64,000 nucleotides of DNA from an uncultured Prochlorococcus sp. (GCA_902538225.1 CACBEF010000003.1:1-64000), one strand, 5' to 3'; positions 27,946-39,184 are shown, numbered from the stretch's first letter. Program-made: numbers and translations. The notes: generated from the sequence alone by a model not told the origin.

Positions 27946-30672
27946 TTGCTTAATTTAGAGGAATATTTCCCCTTTCCACTAGATGATTTCCAATTAGAAG
28001 CAATACGAGCTATTAATAGCGGAAATTCTGTTGTTTTAACGGCACCAACTGGTTCGGGTAAAACATTGATAGGTGAATTTGCCATATACAGAAGCTTATC
28101 TCATGACAGCAGAGTTTTTTATACAACACCTTTAAAGGCTCTATCAAACCAAAAGTTTAGAGATTTTGCTAATCAATATGGTGAGAATAAAGTTGGTCTT
28201 TTAACTGGTGATATAAGCATAAATAGAGATGCACCAATATTAGTCATGACGACTGAGATTTTTAGGAACATGCTTTATGGCGAATTTGATGAATTTGATG
28301 ATCCCTTAGAAAATTTAGAATCTGTGATTCTTGATGAATGTCATTATATGAATGACCCCCAAAGAGGCACAGTTTGGGAAGAAACTATAATCCATTGCCC
28401 TACTAGAACTCAAATAATAGCTTTATCAGCAACAATAGCCAATGCAGATCAATTACAAAATTGGATAGAAAAAGTTCATGGGCCCACAGTACTAATTAAT
28501 AGTGATAAGAGACCAGTTCCACTTGATTTTATTTTTTGTAGTGTTAAAGGCCTTCATCCACTTTTAAATAACAAGGGTAATGGAATTCATCCAAACTGCA
28601 AGATTTGGAGAGCTCCTAAAGGGCAGAAAATAAGAGGAAAAGTGGGCAGGATAATGCAACCAAAGTCTCCTTCAATTGGCTTTGTTATTTCGAAACTAGC
28701 TGAACGAAATATGTTGCCAGCTATTTATTTTATTTTTAGTAGAAGAGGATGTGACAAGGCTATTGAGAATATAAAAGATTTAACTTTAGTAAGTTATTCA
28801 GAAGCAAGAATGATATCCCAAAAATTAGATGTTTATCTTAAAAATAATCAGGAGGCAATTAAAGATAAATCTCAATGCGAGGCATTAAAACGCGGTATTG
28901 CATCTCATCATGCTGGATTATTGCCTGCATGGAAAGAATTGGTTGAGGAATTATTTCAGCAAGGTTTAATAAAAGTTGTTTTTGCAACTGAAACTCTTGC
29001 TGCAGGAATAAATATGCCTGCAAGAACAACAGTTATTTCTTCTTTATCAAAAAGGACAGAAGATGGGCATAGATTATTATTTAGCAGTGAATTCTTGCAA
29101 ATGTCAGGAAGAGCTGGAAGAAGAGGAAAAGATACACAAGGATATGTTGTTACATTACAAACAAGATTCGAAGGTGCCAAAGAAGCAAGTGCACTGGCTA
29201 TTAGCAAACCAAATTCTTTAGAAAGTCAATTCACTCCTAGCTATGGAATGGTACTTAATCTTTTACAATGTTATACTTTAGAGAAGTCTAAAGAATTAAT
29301 TAAAAGAAGTTTTGGTAGTTTTTTATATTTAGGTGAATCATCAGGTGAGAATATAATTCTTGAAAATCTAGATAAGGATTTAATTGAATTAAAAAAAATT
29401 ACTTCTAACGTTTCATGGAAAGATTTTGATGCATACGAAAAGTTAAAAAATCGTCTTAAAGAAGAGAGAAGACTCTTGAAAATTTTAGAAAAACAATCAG
29501 CAGAAAAACTATCAGAAGAGATAACTAATGCACTCCCATATATTAAAGATGGAAGCTTCATTTCAATCAAAGCTCCTCAAATAAAAAGAAAAATTGTTCC
29601 AGGAATAATTTGTAAGAAAATATATGAATCCCAAAAAATTAAGAGTTTATTGTGTTTGACAATTGATAATTTATTTATTCTTATAAAACCCTCATATATT
29701 GTAAGTATTTTTAATGATTTGGATGCAATTGATGTCTTAGGACTTGAAGTCCCAAAGATGTATTTTTCTGGAGAGGTATTTAGGGGAGATGATATGTCGC
29801 AGTTTTATGCGGATCTAATTTTAGAAGTTTCTAAAAAAAATGATTTACAAACTCCACAATATGATTTGACAACGGAAGTTTTGGCACAAAAACAACAAAT
29901 TAATAATTTAGAAGAAACAGTTACTAATCATCCTGCACACAGATTTGGAGACTCCAAGAAATTAAAGAAATATAGAAAAAAAATTATTGATGTTGAAAAA
30001 GAAATAAATGTTAGAAAAAAACTTCTTGAGGATAAAGAAAATTATAACTGGAGAACTTTTACCGATTTGATTAAAATTTTGAATCATTTTGGTTGTTTAA
30101 ATGATTTGGAATTGACAGAAGTTGGACAAACAGTTGGCGCAATAAGAAGTGAAAATGAATTATGGATTGGTCTTGTTTTAGTTAGTGGTTATTTAGACGA
30201 TTTAGATCCTCCTGAGTTAGCTGCAATTATTCAAGCTATATGTGTTGATGTAAGGAGGCCTAATCTTTGGTGTAATTTTAAACCTTCTTTAAAGGTAATA
30301 GATGTTTTTAATGAATTAGATGGGTTAAGAAAATTAGTCTCTTTTCAACAAAATAAGTTTCATATTGAAATTCCTATCTATTTAGAAACAGAGTTGACTG
30401 GAATTATTTCTGAATGGGCAAGAGGAAAAAAATGGAAAGATTTGGTTTTTAATACTTCATTAGACGAAGGTGATGTCGTAAGGATTATTAGAAGATCAAT
30501 TGATGTCCTTTCTCAAGTGCAATACTGTATTGGTGTTAGTAATAAATTAAAAAGCAAAGCCAAGCTAGCATTAAAAGCTATTAATCGTTTTCCTGTTTCT
30601 GAATCTAATGATCTTATAATAGTTTCTGAAGATATTAATCCTGCAACAAAAAGAATTGACAATAATTCTTAA
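27946..30672 (+). CDS. Ski2/Mtr4-like DExH-box RNA helicase
   Basis: A 908-residue superfamily II helicase. Motif I is APTGSGKT (residues 33-40), motif II is DECH (LDECHYMND), motif III is SAT (ALSATIAN), and motif VI is QMSGRAGRRG. The rest resembles Ski2-type proteins, with a DSHCT-like C-terminal region (PPELAAIIQAICVDVRRP and the terminal helical bundle). Cyanobacteria and plastids carry such a protein, where it acts in RNA processing (the plant ISE2 relative). The start is TTG at 27946. No better initiator is seen upstream before an in-frame stop near 27910, though translation may begin a few codons off. Confidence 0.92.
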   Translation: MLNLEEYFPFPLDDFQLEAIRAINSGNSVVLTAPTGSGKTLIGEFAIYRSLSHDSRVFYTTPLKALSNQKFRDFANQYGENKVGLLTGDISINRDAPILVMTTEIFRNMLYGEFDEFDDPLENLESVILDECHYMNDPQRGTVWEETIIHCPTRTQIIALSATIANADQLQNWIEKVHGPTVLINSDKRPVPLDFIFCSVKGLHPLLNNKGNGIHPNCKIWRAPKGQKIRGKVGRIMQPKSPSIGFVISKLAERNMLPAIYFIFSRRGCDKAIENIKDLTLVSYSEARMISQKLDVYLKNNQEAIKDKSQCEALKRGIASHHAGLLPAWKELVEELFQQGLIKVVFATETLAAGINMPARTTVISSLSKRTEDGHRLLFSSEFLQMSGRAGRRGKDTQGYVVTLQTRFEGAKEASALAISKPNSLESQFTPSYGMVLNLLQCYTLEKSKELIKRSFGSFLYLGESSGENIILENLDKDLIELKKITSNVSWKDFDAYEKLKNRLKEERRLLKILEKQSAEKLSEEITNALPYIKDGSFISIKAPQIKRKIVPGIICKKIYESQKIKSLLCLTIDNLFILIKPSYIVSIFNDLDAIDVLGLEVPKMYFSGEVFRGDDMSQFYADLILEVSKKNDLQTPQYDLTTEVLAQKQQINNLEETVTNHPAHRFGDSKKLKKYRKKIIDVEKEINVRKKLLEDKENYNWRTFTDLIKILNHFGCLNDLELTEVGQTVGAIRSENELWIGLVLVSGYLDDLDPPELAAIIQAICVDVRRPNLWCNFKPSLKVIDVFNELDGLRKLVSFQQNKFHIEIPIYLETELTGIISEWARGKKWKDLVFNTSLDEGDVVRIIRRSIDVLSQVQYCIGVSNKLKSKAKLALKAINRFPVSESNDLIIVSEDINPATKRIDNNS

Positions 30673-30682
30673 ATTTTTTTAA

Positions 30683-32068
30683 TCAAATCATTGAATTGAT
30701 ATTCATTGCTTCATTAAATTCATCTTCGTTTAAATAACCTAATTTAAGAGTTGCCTCTTTTAAATTTAATGATTCTTTGAAGGCAAGGTTTGCAATTGCA
30801 GCTGCTTTTGCATAACCAACTTTTGGCACTATAGCTGTAACCAACATTAGTGAATTTTCTAAATTTAACTTCATTTTCTTTTGATTAGGTTCCATCCCAT
30901 CAACTAATTTTATTCTGAAGTTTTCTATTACATTTTTAAGTAATTTTAAACTTGTGAGAATATTAAATCCAATAAGAGGCTTATATTCATTCATCTGTAA
31001 AGTGCCGCTAGAATTTGCCATTGAGACTGCATATTCAAGACCCATTATCTGAGTGCAAACCATTGATAAGGCTTCGCATTGAGTTGGATTCACTTTACCC
31101 GGCATGATAGAACTTCCAGGTTCATTTTGAGGAATAATTAGTTCATATATTCCTGATCTTGGACCAGAAGAAAGAATTTTTATATCATTTGAAATTTTAA
31201 ATAATGCACCTGCTAATATTTTTATCTGACTCATTACTTGAGCAAGACGATCATGCGAGGCCATGATAGAAAAATTATTTTTTGATTTATAGAACATTAG
31301 ATTAGTATCATCGGAAATTGATTTTATAGACTCTTCACAAAATCCTTTTGGACAATTAATCCCTGTACCAACTGCAGTTCCTCCCAGAGGTAAGAAATAC
31401 AATTCATTAAGACTCATAATAATTGCATTTTCAGCATCTTTAAGTTGCTCTGACCATCCTGATATTTCTTGCCCAAAAGTAAGGGGAACTGCATCTTGAA
31501 AATGGGTTCTTCCTATCTTTATAAGGTCTTTCCATTCTTCACTTTTTTTATCAAGGGTTTTAGTAAGTTCTCTGATCGTTGGAACTAAATTTTTGATTAT
31601 TTCATTAACAACAGATATTTGAATAGCAGCAGGAAAAGTGTCATTAGTTGACTGAGATTTATTTACATCATCATTCGGATGAATTGGTTGATGACTACCA
31701 AGCTCTGAATTAGTTTTTAAAGATGCAATATTTGAAATTACCTCATTAACATTCATGTTTGTTTGCGTGCCACTACCTGTTTGCCAAACCTTTAAGGGAA
31801 ACTGTGAATCGTGAAGCCCATCAAGTATTTCCGTGCATGCCTCTACAATTAAATCTTTTTTCCTTTTTTCTATTAAACCTAAATTGAAATTCGCAATTGA
31901 GGCAGCTTTTTTTATGAGGGTGAGTGAATAAATTAACTCAATTGGAATTAATTCTTCTCCAATAGAAAAATTTATTATCGATCTTTGTGTTTGAGCACCC
32001 CACAAAGCTTTCATGGGAACCTCTATTGTTCCCATACTATCTTTTTCAATCCTAAAGTTTTTTGTCAT
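30683..32068 (-). CDS. fumC: Fumarate hydratase, class II
   Basis: A 461-residue fumarase. The signature GSSIMPGKVNP is present, with TGSGTQTNMNVNEV and KIGRTHFQDAVPLT (catalytic His). Class II fumarase is the iron-free, stable form. It lies 48 bp downstream of purB on the same strand; both belong to the same fold superfamily and both release fumarate or use it, since PurB produces fumarate in two steps. It is convergent with the helicase (10-bp gap). Confidence 0.96.
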   Translation of the reverse strand: MTKNFRIEKDSMGTIEVPMKALWGAQTQRSIINFSIGEELIPIELIYSLTLIKKAASIANFNLGLIEKRKKDLIVEACTEILDGLHDSQFPLKVWQTGSGTQTNMNVNEVISNIASLKTNSELGSHQPIHPNDDVNKSQSTNDTFPAAIQISVVNEIIKNLVPTIRELTKTLDKKSEEWKDLIKIGRTHFQDAVPLTFGQEISGWSEQLKDAENAIIMSLNELYFLPLGGTAVGTGINCPKGFCEESIKSISDDTNLMFYKSKNNFSIMASHDRLAQVMSQIKILAGALFKISNDIKILSSGPRSGIYELIIPQNEPGSSIMPGKVNPTQCEALSMVCTQIMGLEYAVSMANSSGTLQMNEYKPLIGFNILTSLKLLKNVIENFRIKLVDGMEPNQKKMKLNLENSLMLVTAIVPKVGYAKAAAIANLAFKESLNLKEATLKLGYLNEDEFNEAMNINSMI

Positions 32069-32116
32069 TATTAATCTGAAAACACTGGTTTAATTTAGAT
32101 AAGGTTTTCAGTAATC

Positions 32117-33412
32117 TTAGATACCTAACTTCTCCCATATTACACTTAAATTATTAAGATGAATTGAAGGATTAAAACATTCTTCTAAGTCACTTTGATC
32201 AATAAAATCCATTATTTCATTATCTCTCTCTATATTTTGTTTGAAATCCCCATTATGAGTATTCCAGGCCTGATGAGCATTTTTTTGTACTAAGCTATAA
32301 GCCCTTTCTCTAGACAAGCCCTTCTCTACAAGCAAAAGTAAAACTTTCTGACTAAAGATGACACCTCCATATATATTTAAATTTTTGAGCATATTTTTTG
32401 GATAAACTTCCAAATGGCTTACTATATCTTTCATTTCCCTGAGCATAAAATGCAAACAGATTGATACGTCAGGTAACATGATACGTTCATTTGAACTATG
32501 GCTTATATCTCTTTCGTGCCAAAGTGGAACGTTTTCCAGTGCTGTTAAGACGTAACTCCTCAAAATTCTTGCTAAACCGCTTACTCTTTCACTTCGAATA
32601 GGATTTCTTTTATGAGGCATGGCAGAACTTCCTTTTTGCCCTTTTGTAAAGCCCTCCTCAACTTCTAAAACATCAGTTCTTTGTAAATTTCTTATTTCAG
32701 TTGCGAATCTATCTAGAGAAGCGCCAACTAGTGCAATAGTTTGAACATATTCTGCATGCCTGTCTCTCGATATGACCTGCGTACTTGCTGTATCTGGTTT
32801 TAAGCCGAGTAAATCACAAGTTATTTGTTCTACTTTGGGATTCGTATTAGCGTAAGTTCCCATTGCTCCACTTATTTGTCCAATAGCTACAGATTCTTTC
32901 AGTATTAACAATCTTTTTTTGTTCCTTATTATTTCTGCTAACCATCCAGCAAGTTTAAAACCGAAGGAAATTGGCTCCCCATGAATTGCATGAGATCTGC
33001 CAATCATTAAGGTATTTTTATGCGTCCTTGCTAATAATCTGACTTCATTTTCTAGGTTCTCAATTTCTTCTAATAACAATTCGCAAGAATCTTTTAACTG
33101 AAGAGATAAGCCAGTATCAAGTACATCACTACTGGTCATACCAACATGTATATATCTTCCAGAATCTCCTACAAATTCATTAACGCTTGTAAGAAATGCT
33201 ATGACATCATGCTTAACTTCTTTCTCAATTTCTGAAATTCTAGATTCATCAAACTTTGCATTTGAACGTATCTCTTTCATGGCATTCTCAGGAATTTTTC
33301 CCAGAGAAAAATTTGCTTCACATGCAGCTATTTCAACCTTAAGCCAACTCTGGAATTTTGCGCTATCAGTCCAGATTTTCCCCATTTCGGGTAATGTGTA
33401 ACGCTCGATCAC
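32117..33412 (-). CDS. purB: Adenylosuccinate lyase
   Basis: A 431-residue PurB. The signature SSAMPHKRNPI is visible, along with MIGRSHAIHGEPISFG and TSSDVLDTGLS. It catalyses two purine-synthesis eliminations, each yielding fumarate (SAICAR to AICAR, adenylosuccinate to AMP). The start ATG at 33412 follows a 290-bp gap shared with the divergent tlyA gene. Length is normal for the bacterial short form. Confidence 0.97.
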   Translation of the reverse strand: MIERYTLPEMGKIWTDSAKFQSWLKVEIAACEANFSLGKIPENAMKEIRSNAKFDESRISEIEKEVKHDVIAFLTSVNEFVGDSGRYIHVGMTSSDVLDTGLSLQLKDSCELLLEEIENLENEVRLLARTHKNTLMIGRSHAIHGEPISFGFKLAGWLAEIIRNKKRLLILKESVAIGQISGAMGTYANTNPKVEQITCDLLGLKPDTASTQVISRDRHAEYVQTIALVGASLDRFATEIRNLQRTDVLEVEEGFTKGQKGSSAMPHKRNPIRSERVSGLARILRSYVLTALENVPLWHERDISHSSNERIMLPDVSICLHFMLREMKDIVSHLEVYPKNMLKNLNIYGGVIFSQKVLLLLVEKGLSRERAYSLVQKNAHQAWNTHNGDFKQNIERDNEIMDFIDQSDLEECFNPSIHLNNLSVIWEKLGI

Positions 33413-33702
33413 AATTTTTATTAATTATCAATTTAAACTTTATAACCAAAATCGAATTATTGCTCTATACCTTAAAGATGTACTTGCCATTGAAGATATT
33501 TGCCTGGCAATTATTTTCTTATGTAACATTTTTCTAGCTAATTAAGAAAGCTTAAATATAAAAATGTTTGCATTTATTCCTTTATTTCTTTCGTTAATAA
33601 TGGGTAATTTTTTAGTTCTTATTTAAAATTGGAAGGTATTAAAGAATTTGGATCTTAATCTTGTAGAAGTTCATTATTCAGTCTTTTTTTATTGATTAAA
33701 AG

Positions 33703-34501
33703 ATGATTAAAAAAAGTAGATTAGACCTTTATCTTCTTAAAAGTGGTTTATGTGAAACTCGTCAAAAAGCTCAAGGTTTAATTCTTGCGGGCAAGGTTAG
33801 AGATATCAATGGAAAAGTATGGGATAAACCTGGACAACAAGTATTAATTGGATCTGAATTCTTTATTGATTCAGAACCTATGTTTGTATCAAGAGGCGGC
33901 GAAAAATTATTGGAGGCATTTAATAAACTTGAAATTAAAGTTAAAGATAAAATTTGTATTGACGCAGGAATCTCTACTGGGGGATTTACTGATTGCTTAT
34001 TGCAACAAGGAGCAAAGTTAGTTTATGGGATAGATGTTGGTTATGGGCAGACTGCATGGAAGATTAGAAATAATCCAAAAGTCATACTTTTTGAACGAAC
34101 TAATATTCGAAATTTAAAACCTAATGATCTTTTATCTAGAAGTAATGAGTTACCAAATTTTGTGGTTGCTGATTTGTCTTTTATTTCATTAAAGTTAGTT
34201 TTTAAATCTATTGGTAATTTATTAGAAGGTGATTCTATTGAGGGAATATTTTTGATTAAACCCCAATTTGAGGTGGGTAAAGATAAAGTCAGTAAAGGCG
34301 GTGTTGTTCGCAATCCTAGATTTCATGCTGAGGCTATAGAGTCTGTTATTTATGCTGCTAAGAATTTCCAATGGAATATAAAGAATTTGATAGCTTCTCC
34401 TCTAGTAGGTCCTGCGGGAAATCATGAATATTTAGCTTGGATGAGCTTAGGAAGTCAATCAAATAAAAGGATTAATAGTGAATATATACAAAATTTAGTA
34501 A

Positions 34502-34515
<14 letters not shown>
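33703..34515 (+). CDS. tlyA: TlyA family rRNA (cytidine-2'-O)-methyltransferase
   Basis: A 270-residue protein. Residues ~1-60 are an S4 RNA-binding domain (RLDLYLLKSGLCETRQKAQGLI), followed by VSRGGEKLLEAF. An FtsJ-like methyltransferase domain follows, with CIDAGISTGGFTDCLLQQGA as SAM site, VVADLSFISL and LIKPQFEVGKDKVSKGGV. TlyA enzymes 2'-O-methylate cytidines in 16S and 23S rRNA; the old name is hemolysin A. The stop is separated from the convergent glnB stop by one base. A hairpin spans both ends. Confidence 0.92.
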
Positions 34516-34879
<364 letters not shown>

Positions 34880-35125
34880 TTAATTGTTTTTTGGGAAAAC
34901 ATCCAACATTGAAATATCAGAAAAACATTCAATATTAAGGCCTGCATTCGTGGCATCTTCAATTAATAGTTGGGAATTTTTTTCAGAAATTATTACTGTA
35001 CTATTTGATAACTCTTCCCACTGATCATTCTCAAAGTGTGTTTGAAGCCATAACATTCCAAATGCGCTTTTTGGTTGAAGGGATTTATTTAAGTTGTTAT
35101 CGATAGTTATCAAACAAATGTCCAT
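34880..35125 (-). CDS. Hypothetical protein (81 residues) upstream of glnB
   Basis: An 81-residue soluble, acidic protein starting MDICLITIDNNLNKSLQ. It has no membrane segment, no cysteine motif and no domain I recognise; a central SNSTVIISEKNSQLLIEDATNAG looks like an alpha/beta turn. It is in the same direction as glnB, 24 bp ahead, so the two are probably cotranscribed. The upstream gap to divergent queF is 190 bp. Codon choice is like that of its neighbours. A link to nitrogen regulation is only suggested by position. Confidence 0.65.
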   Translation of the reverse strand: MDICLITIDNNLNKSLQPKSAFGMLWLQTHFENDQWEELSNSTVIISEKNSQLLIEDATNAGLNIECFSDISMLDVFPKNN

Positions 35126-35163
35126 TAATTTTTCATTGATCTAAACACATATAACCCTTTTGG

Positions 35164-35185
35164 TCGACATTATGAATGTTACGAC
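35164..35185. promoter_or_regulatory. Inverted repeat in the glnB-operon/queF divergent region
   Basis: ACATT-ATG-AATGT is a perfect inverted repeat at 35167-35179. It is flanked by GTCG on the left (35163-35166 region) and CGAC on the right (35182-35185), offset by two bases. The site lies about 40 bp upstream of the 81-residue gene and about 130 bp from queF. It does not match the NtcA consensus GTA-N8-TAC. It could be an operator for either gene. Confidence 0.3.
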
Positions 35186-35315
35186 TGATACAAAAATGAG
35201 ATTTAACAGCTTTTGACTTAGTCAATTGTAATACTTAGATTTGTTGATACTTTTGCGAATTTTTTTTCTTTATATATAGTTTTTATATAGGTTTAGTAAA
35301 AAAGTTCTACTAAAA

Positions 35316-35726
35316 ATGAATACAGCTAAATTAGAAGATTCGACTCAAAGACCGCTATATGGTGAGAGAATTATTGAAGAATCAAAAATAATTTGTTTCG
35401 ATAATCCGAACAAGAAAAGAATTTATGAAATTTCTATTCAGTTACCTGAATTTACATGTAAGTGCCCTTTTTCTGGTTATCCAGATTTTGCAAAGCTAAA
35501 TATTATTTATCAACCTAATTTGAGAGTCTATGAGTTGAAGTCTTTAAAGCTTTATATTAATAATTTTAGAGATATAAAAATATCACATGAAGAAGTTGTT
35601 AATAGAATTATGGATGATTTAGTGAATGAAGGCTCACCTCACTGGATACATTTAAACGCTGCATTTAACCCCAGAGGGAATGTTTCTATGCAGTTAGATA
35701 TTTTTAGTGGGCAGAAAAGAAATTAA
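35316..35726 (+). CDS. queF: NADPH-dependent 7-cyano-7-deazaguanine reductase
   Basis: A 136-residue unimodular QueF (YkvM subfamily). The catalytic Cys appears in [19 protein letters not shown], with [15 protein letters not shown] and a NPRGN motif near the C-terminus. QueF reduces preQ0 nitrile to the preQ1 amine in queuosine synthesis. The upstream 190 bp showed no convincing preQ1 riboswitch. Its stop overlaps the convergent ccs1 stop by 4 nt. Confidence 0.94.
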   Translation: MNTAKLEDSTQRPLYGERIIEESKIICFDNPNKKRIYEISIQLPEFTCKCPFSGYPDFAKLNIIYQPNLRVYELKSLKLYINNFRDIKISHEEVVNRIMDDLVNEGSPHWIHLNAAFNPRGNVSMQLDIFSGQKRN

Positions 35727-37009
35727 AATTTTTTTATTTCTTCTGATAATTTAAAAAATTCTTTTTTAAAACCAACTAGATTTTTATTGCTAAGGCCTCC
35801 TATAGATAACTTTTGTGATTCTTTATTTACAAGAATCCATAATTGGTTAGTTGGTATAAGACTAATTATTGTTCCAAAAATTATTAAAAGAAAAGAAAAG
35901 TAAATAAATGGTATAGACGGATCATTTTTTATTATTAAACCACTGCTGGGAATTATTTTTTTCAGTGATACTCTTGAAGAATTAACTTCTAAAGGATTGT
36001 CATTGATATAGAGATTAAGCCCGGAAAAATTTTCTATATTCGAAATTTTAAGTGGACCATTTTCATTATCTATTGTTAAAAGGAAATTTTTTTTAGTCTC
36101 TGATCCTAATTCAATTAAAACTCCCCAAACTTGATTACCGATTTCGGGAATCTCCTTTAATTGTAATTGATAAAGGATATTATCTATTTCCAAAACAACA
36201 TTTGATATTGCCCAATCTGCTTGATAAATAGTTAATCCTTTAAACCTGATTGGGTGATTAACTTTGGCGGTTTTTATTTCATTTAAATTTATATCTTCAG
36301 AAGAAAAATTTAATTTTGAAATAAACTGTTTGGGTACACCATCACTTTCTCGTTCTATAGAAAAATCTACTAATTTTACATTTGCTTTTGAGTTTGTGCT
36401 CTCATTAACAAGATCCAAACTTTCTCCAGGCAGTAAATATTGTTCTTTTGATTGACTTGTAAAACTTCCATATGCTGAACCTATAAGTAAGACTATTAAT
36501 CCTATATGTACAACTAAAGGACCTATTTTTCCAATTAAACCCCTTCTTGCAGAAATATGACTTTTAAATTTATATGTTTTCCATCCTCTTTTTTTAAGTA
36601 ATAAATCTATTTTTGATATGTGGTCTCCATCTTGATTGATTGGATGACTTATAGTTAGTTGCAGTTTGCAAAAATTTTTTTCGCTCTTGTATTCAATCCA
36701 TTTTAATGAAGTTTTTAATGAAGGGATTTGCCTCCTGAAACTACAAGCTGCTAAAGAAATGCAAAGAAGAATTAATGTAAATAAAAACCAAAAGCTTGTA
36801 TATACATGATCCAATTGAAGTTTTAAGACTTTTTCTCCATCTAAAAATCCAAAAATGGGAGCACTATCGAAATTATCAATATAAAATTTATTATTACTAC
36901 CTTGAGGGATAAAAGTACCTATACCACTGGCAATAGCTATGAAGATTATCAGTGATATGGCGAATCTTAAACTTGATATTTTTAAAATTAGACTTTTAAA
37001 AATTATCAT
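35723..37009 (-). CDS. ccs1: Cytochrome c biogenesis protein Ccs1 (ResB family)
   Basis: A 428-residue membrane protein with N-terminal helices ([24 protein letters not shown] and [20 protein letters not shown]), one more at ~165-185 ([21 protein letters not shown]), a large soluble lumenal domain, and a C-terminal helix ([19 protein letters not shown]). This is the ResB/Ccs1 layout. With CcsA it forms the system II haem delivery and ligation complex for lumenal c-type cytochromes (c6, f). It directly abuts ccdA, the thiol-reduction partner. ccsA is not in the window. Confidence 0.93.
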   Translation of the reverse strand: MIIFKSLILKISSLRFAISLIIFIAIASGIGTFIPQGSNNKFYIDNFDSAPIFGFLDGEKVLKLQLDHVYTSFWFLFTLILLCISLAACSFRRQIPSLKTSLKWIEYKSEKNFCKLQLTISHPINQDGDHISKIDLLLKKRGWKTYKFKSHISARRGLIGKIGPLVVHIGLIVLLIGSAYGSFTSQSKEQYLLPGESLDLVNESTNSKANVKLVDFSIERESDGVPKQFISKLNFSSEDINLNEIKTAKVNHPIRFKGLTIYQADWAISNVVLEIDNILYQLQLKEIPEIGNQVWGVLIELGSETKKNFLLTIDNENGPLKISNIENFSGLNLYINDNPLEVNSSRVSLKKIIPSSGLIIKNDPSIPFIYFSFLLIIFGTIISLIPTNQLWILVNKESQKLSIGGLSNKNLVGFKKEFFKLSEEIKKF

Positions 37010-37672
37010 TTAAATCCAATTTGAAAATAAATTTAATAATCCCAGTGCTACTAAAAATATCCCACTTAAGGTAGGAATTATTTGACTAAATTTTCTAAGC
37101 TCTAAAAATTTTTTTAAGTTTTCTGCTGTGGCGCCCGCAATAATTAATGGTATGACTTGGCCTATTCCAAAGAAAAATAAAAAAATAATTGAGATTAGCG
37201 GGTTTTTAGCTTGCGATACCCAAGCTAGAAGAGTTGCTAAAACTGGAGTGATGCAAGGTGAAGAGGCTAGACCAAAAGTAGTTCCTATTGCAAAAGGTGC
37301 TATAAATGTTGGTATTTTATCTTCAATTTTTTTTAAATCAGGTCCATTCGGAAACTGAAACTTTAGAATCCCTAGTAAATTTAAACCCATAATTATTGCT
37401 ATTAGGGCAACTAATGAGGTGTAATAAGATGGAATTTGACCATATATTTTACCTAAGAATCCACTCGCAGCCCCAAGTGCAACAAGCGAAAAAACCACTC
37501 CTCCTGAAAAACTAAAAAGTTTAAAGCTATTTTTTTCTGTTCCTCCTATATAAGCAATTGTTACTGGAATTAATGATAATGAGCATGGTCCAAGACTTGT
37601 TAAAAGTCCTGCGCTGAAAACCAAAAATATAGTAAATGGACCAGGGCTATTAAGACCATTCTGCATAAGCAT
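37010..37672 (-). CDS. ccdA: Cytochrome c biogenesis protein CcdA
   Basis: A 220-residue protein with six hydrophobic segments. The two redox cysteines are in TSLGPCSLSLIP (helix 1) and LASSPCITPVLATLL (helix 4), as in CcdA. It carries reducing power across the thylakoid or plasma membrane to keep apocytochrome c thiols reduced. The start ATG at 37672 gives MLMQNGLNSPGP; a second ATG three codons in is equally possible. It abuts ccs1 with no gap. Confidence 0.94.
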   Translation of the reverse strand: MLMQNGLNSPGPFTIFLVFSAGLLTSLGPCSLSLIPVTIAYIGGTEKNSFKLFSFSGGVVFSLVALGAASGFLGKIYGQIPSYYTSLVALIAIIMGLNLLGILKFQFPNGPDLKKIEDKIPTFIAPFAIGTTFGLASSPCITPVLATLLAWVSQAKNPLISIIFLFFFGIGQVIPLIIAGATAENLKKFLELRKFSQIIPTLSGIFLVALGLLNLFSNWI

Positions 37673-37748
37673 ATTACCCTTTTGAGATAATTCTGAAATA
37701 ACTAAATTAAATGATGCGATAGTTTAACTTAAATCCTTTAAATTCTAA

Positions 37749-38984
37749 CTAATTAAGAGCCTTTCGTGTACGAATTATACCAATGAATCCTGTTGATTCT
37801 AATGAACATCTCACTAACATCCCTGCAATAAAAAAAGACGCTATTAATGAATTTCCACCATAACTAATGAAAGGTAGTGGTAAGCCTGTCGTAGGCATTG
37901 AACCTGTTGCTACAGAAATATGCATTAATGATTGACCTGTCAACATTACACCACATCCGATAGCAACTAATTTTGTATAGTTGTTCCTGCACTTAAGACT
38001 AATTCTTAGACTTATATAAGAGAATACTGCTAAAAATCCTAAGAATAAAGTACACCCCAACAAACCAAATTCTTCAGCAAAAATGGCAAAAATAAAATCT
38101 GTATACATGAACGGTAGATACTGTAATTTTTGTATAGATAGTCCAAAACCTTGGCCAAATAGACCGCCTGAACCTATAGCTAATAAACTCTGAACCAATT
38201 GAAATCCACTTTCCTGTTGATCTTTCCAAGGATTAATAAATGAAGTAACTCTTAGTTTTTGATATTCGTTATTAAGGATACTAATACATCCAGTAATGAA
38301 TCCTATTGAAGCAAATGAGCAAAGAGAGCTAAGTTTTACACCTCCGCATAAACCCATTACCCAAAGAAGAATTCCAGTTAATGATGCAGTACTTAAATTA
38401 GGCTGTTTTAGTATTAATAAAATTAATAAACCAAAGGATATTATTGAAATTAATTTTTTGTCATTCTTTACTAGATTCCAATGTGCGAAAAGGTTAGAAG
38501 CTTCTAGAATCAGAAAAGGTTTAATTAATTCAGATGGTTGCAGACGTAAATTGCCAAGCACTAGCCATCTTGAAGATCCATTAACTGTAATTCCACTAAA
38601 ATTAGTAAGAAAAACCAAAAAGAATAAAATATAAAAAATAATTTTTGAAAACTTTAAAAGATTTCTGATGTTTGTATTAAGAACGAAATAAAATAAACCA
38701 ATTCCTGGAATTGTCCAAATAATTTGTTTTTTTAAGAAATAAGCCCAATTTCCCATTTCCCTACTAGCCACCCACCAACTGGATGATCCTAGTATGCATA
38801 TTCCTAATATTGACCAAATCCCAATAATAACAACAAGGATTTTTGCCTCATAAGGCCATATTGACCAAGATAAGGGAAATATAGACTCTGTTAAGTTGCT
38901 TAGATTTTTTTTGTAATTAGAACTAAAGGTTTTTTTTCTTTTAGAAATTGTTTTATATTTTATTTTTTCTTGACTTAGCTCCAA
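37749..38984 (-). CDS. ftsW: SEDS family peptidoglycan polymerase FtsW
   Basis: A 411-residue protein with about ten membrane segments and a ~60-residue cytoplasmic N-terminus. The C-terminal SEDS signature appears as PTTGLPLPFISYGGNSL, and GQSLMHISVATGSMP and QPNLSTASLTG match FtsW/RodA. FtsW is the septal glycan polymerase. RodA is the alternative paralogue; the LPLPFISYGGNS form and the cyanobacterial gene order favour FtsW. It is divergent from the ATP synthase operon across 266 bp. Confidence 0.9.
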   Translation of the reverse strand: MELSQEKIKYKTISKRKKTFSSNYKKNLSNLTESIFPLSWSIWPYEAKILVVIIGIWSILGICILGSSSWWVASREMGNWAYFLKKQIIWTIPGIGLFYFVLNTNIRNLLKFSKIIFYILFFLVFLTNFSGITVNGSSRWLVLGNLRLQPSELIKPFLILEASNLFAHWNLVKNDKKLISIISFGLLILLILKQPNLSTASLTGILLWVMGLCGGVKLSSLCSFASIGFITGCISILNNEYQKLRVTSFINPWKDQQESGFQLVQSLLAIGSGGLFGQGFGLSIQKLQYLPFMYTDFIFAIFAEEFGLLGCTLFLGFLAVFSYISLRISLKCRNNYTKLVAIGCGVMLTGQSLMHISVATGSMPTTGLPLPFISYGGNSLIASFFIAGMLVRCSLESTGFIGIIRTRKALN

Positions 38985-39184
38985 TTTTTTAGATGTATAT
39001 GTACTATTGAGACGCTTAATTGAGATTTTGCCAAGTCTTTTATTAACGTTTTAAACTGTTAAAGCAATGAAAAAGATGACTTTTCATAAATTTTATTTTT
39101 GAAGAATAAAGTTAAAAATGGTCTACAGATTCATAATAAATCTTAAGAATTAATTTTTTATAAAAAAAAACTAGCTAAAAGGGA

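Noticed and set aside
33564..33626. 20-codon hydrophobic frame (MFAFIPLFLSLIMGNFLVLI) in the purB/tlyA gap
   Set aside because: It resembles a single membrane helix and might be a tiny photosystem peptide, but it is short, lacks flanking polar ends and a ribosome site, and matches no small photosystem protein I know.
35126..35315. preQ1 riboswitch ahead of queF
   Set aside because: I looked for a preQ1-I type stem with an A-rich tail near the start and found none; queF is the reductase and not a usual target in all bacteria.
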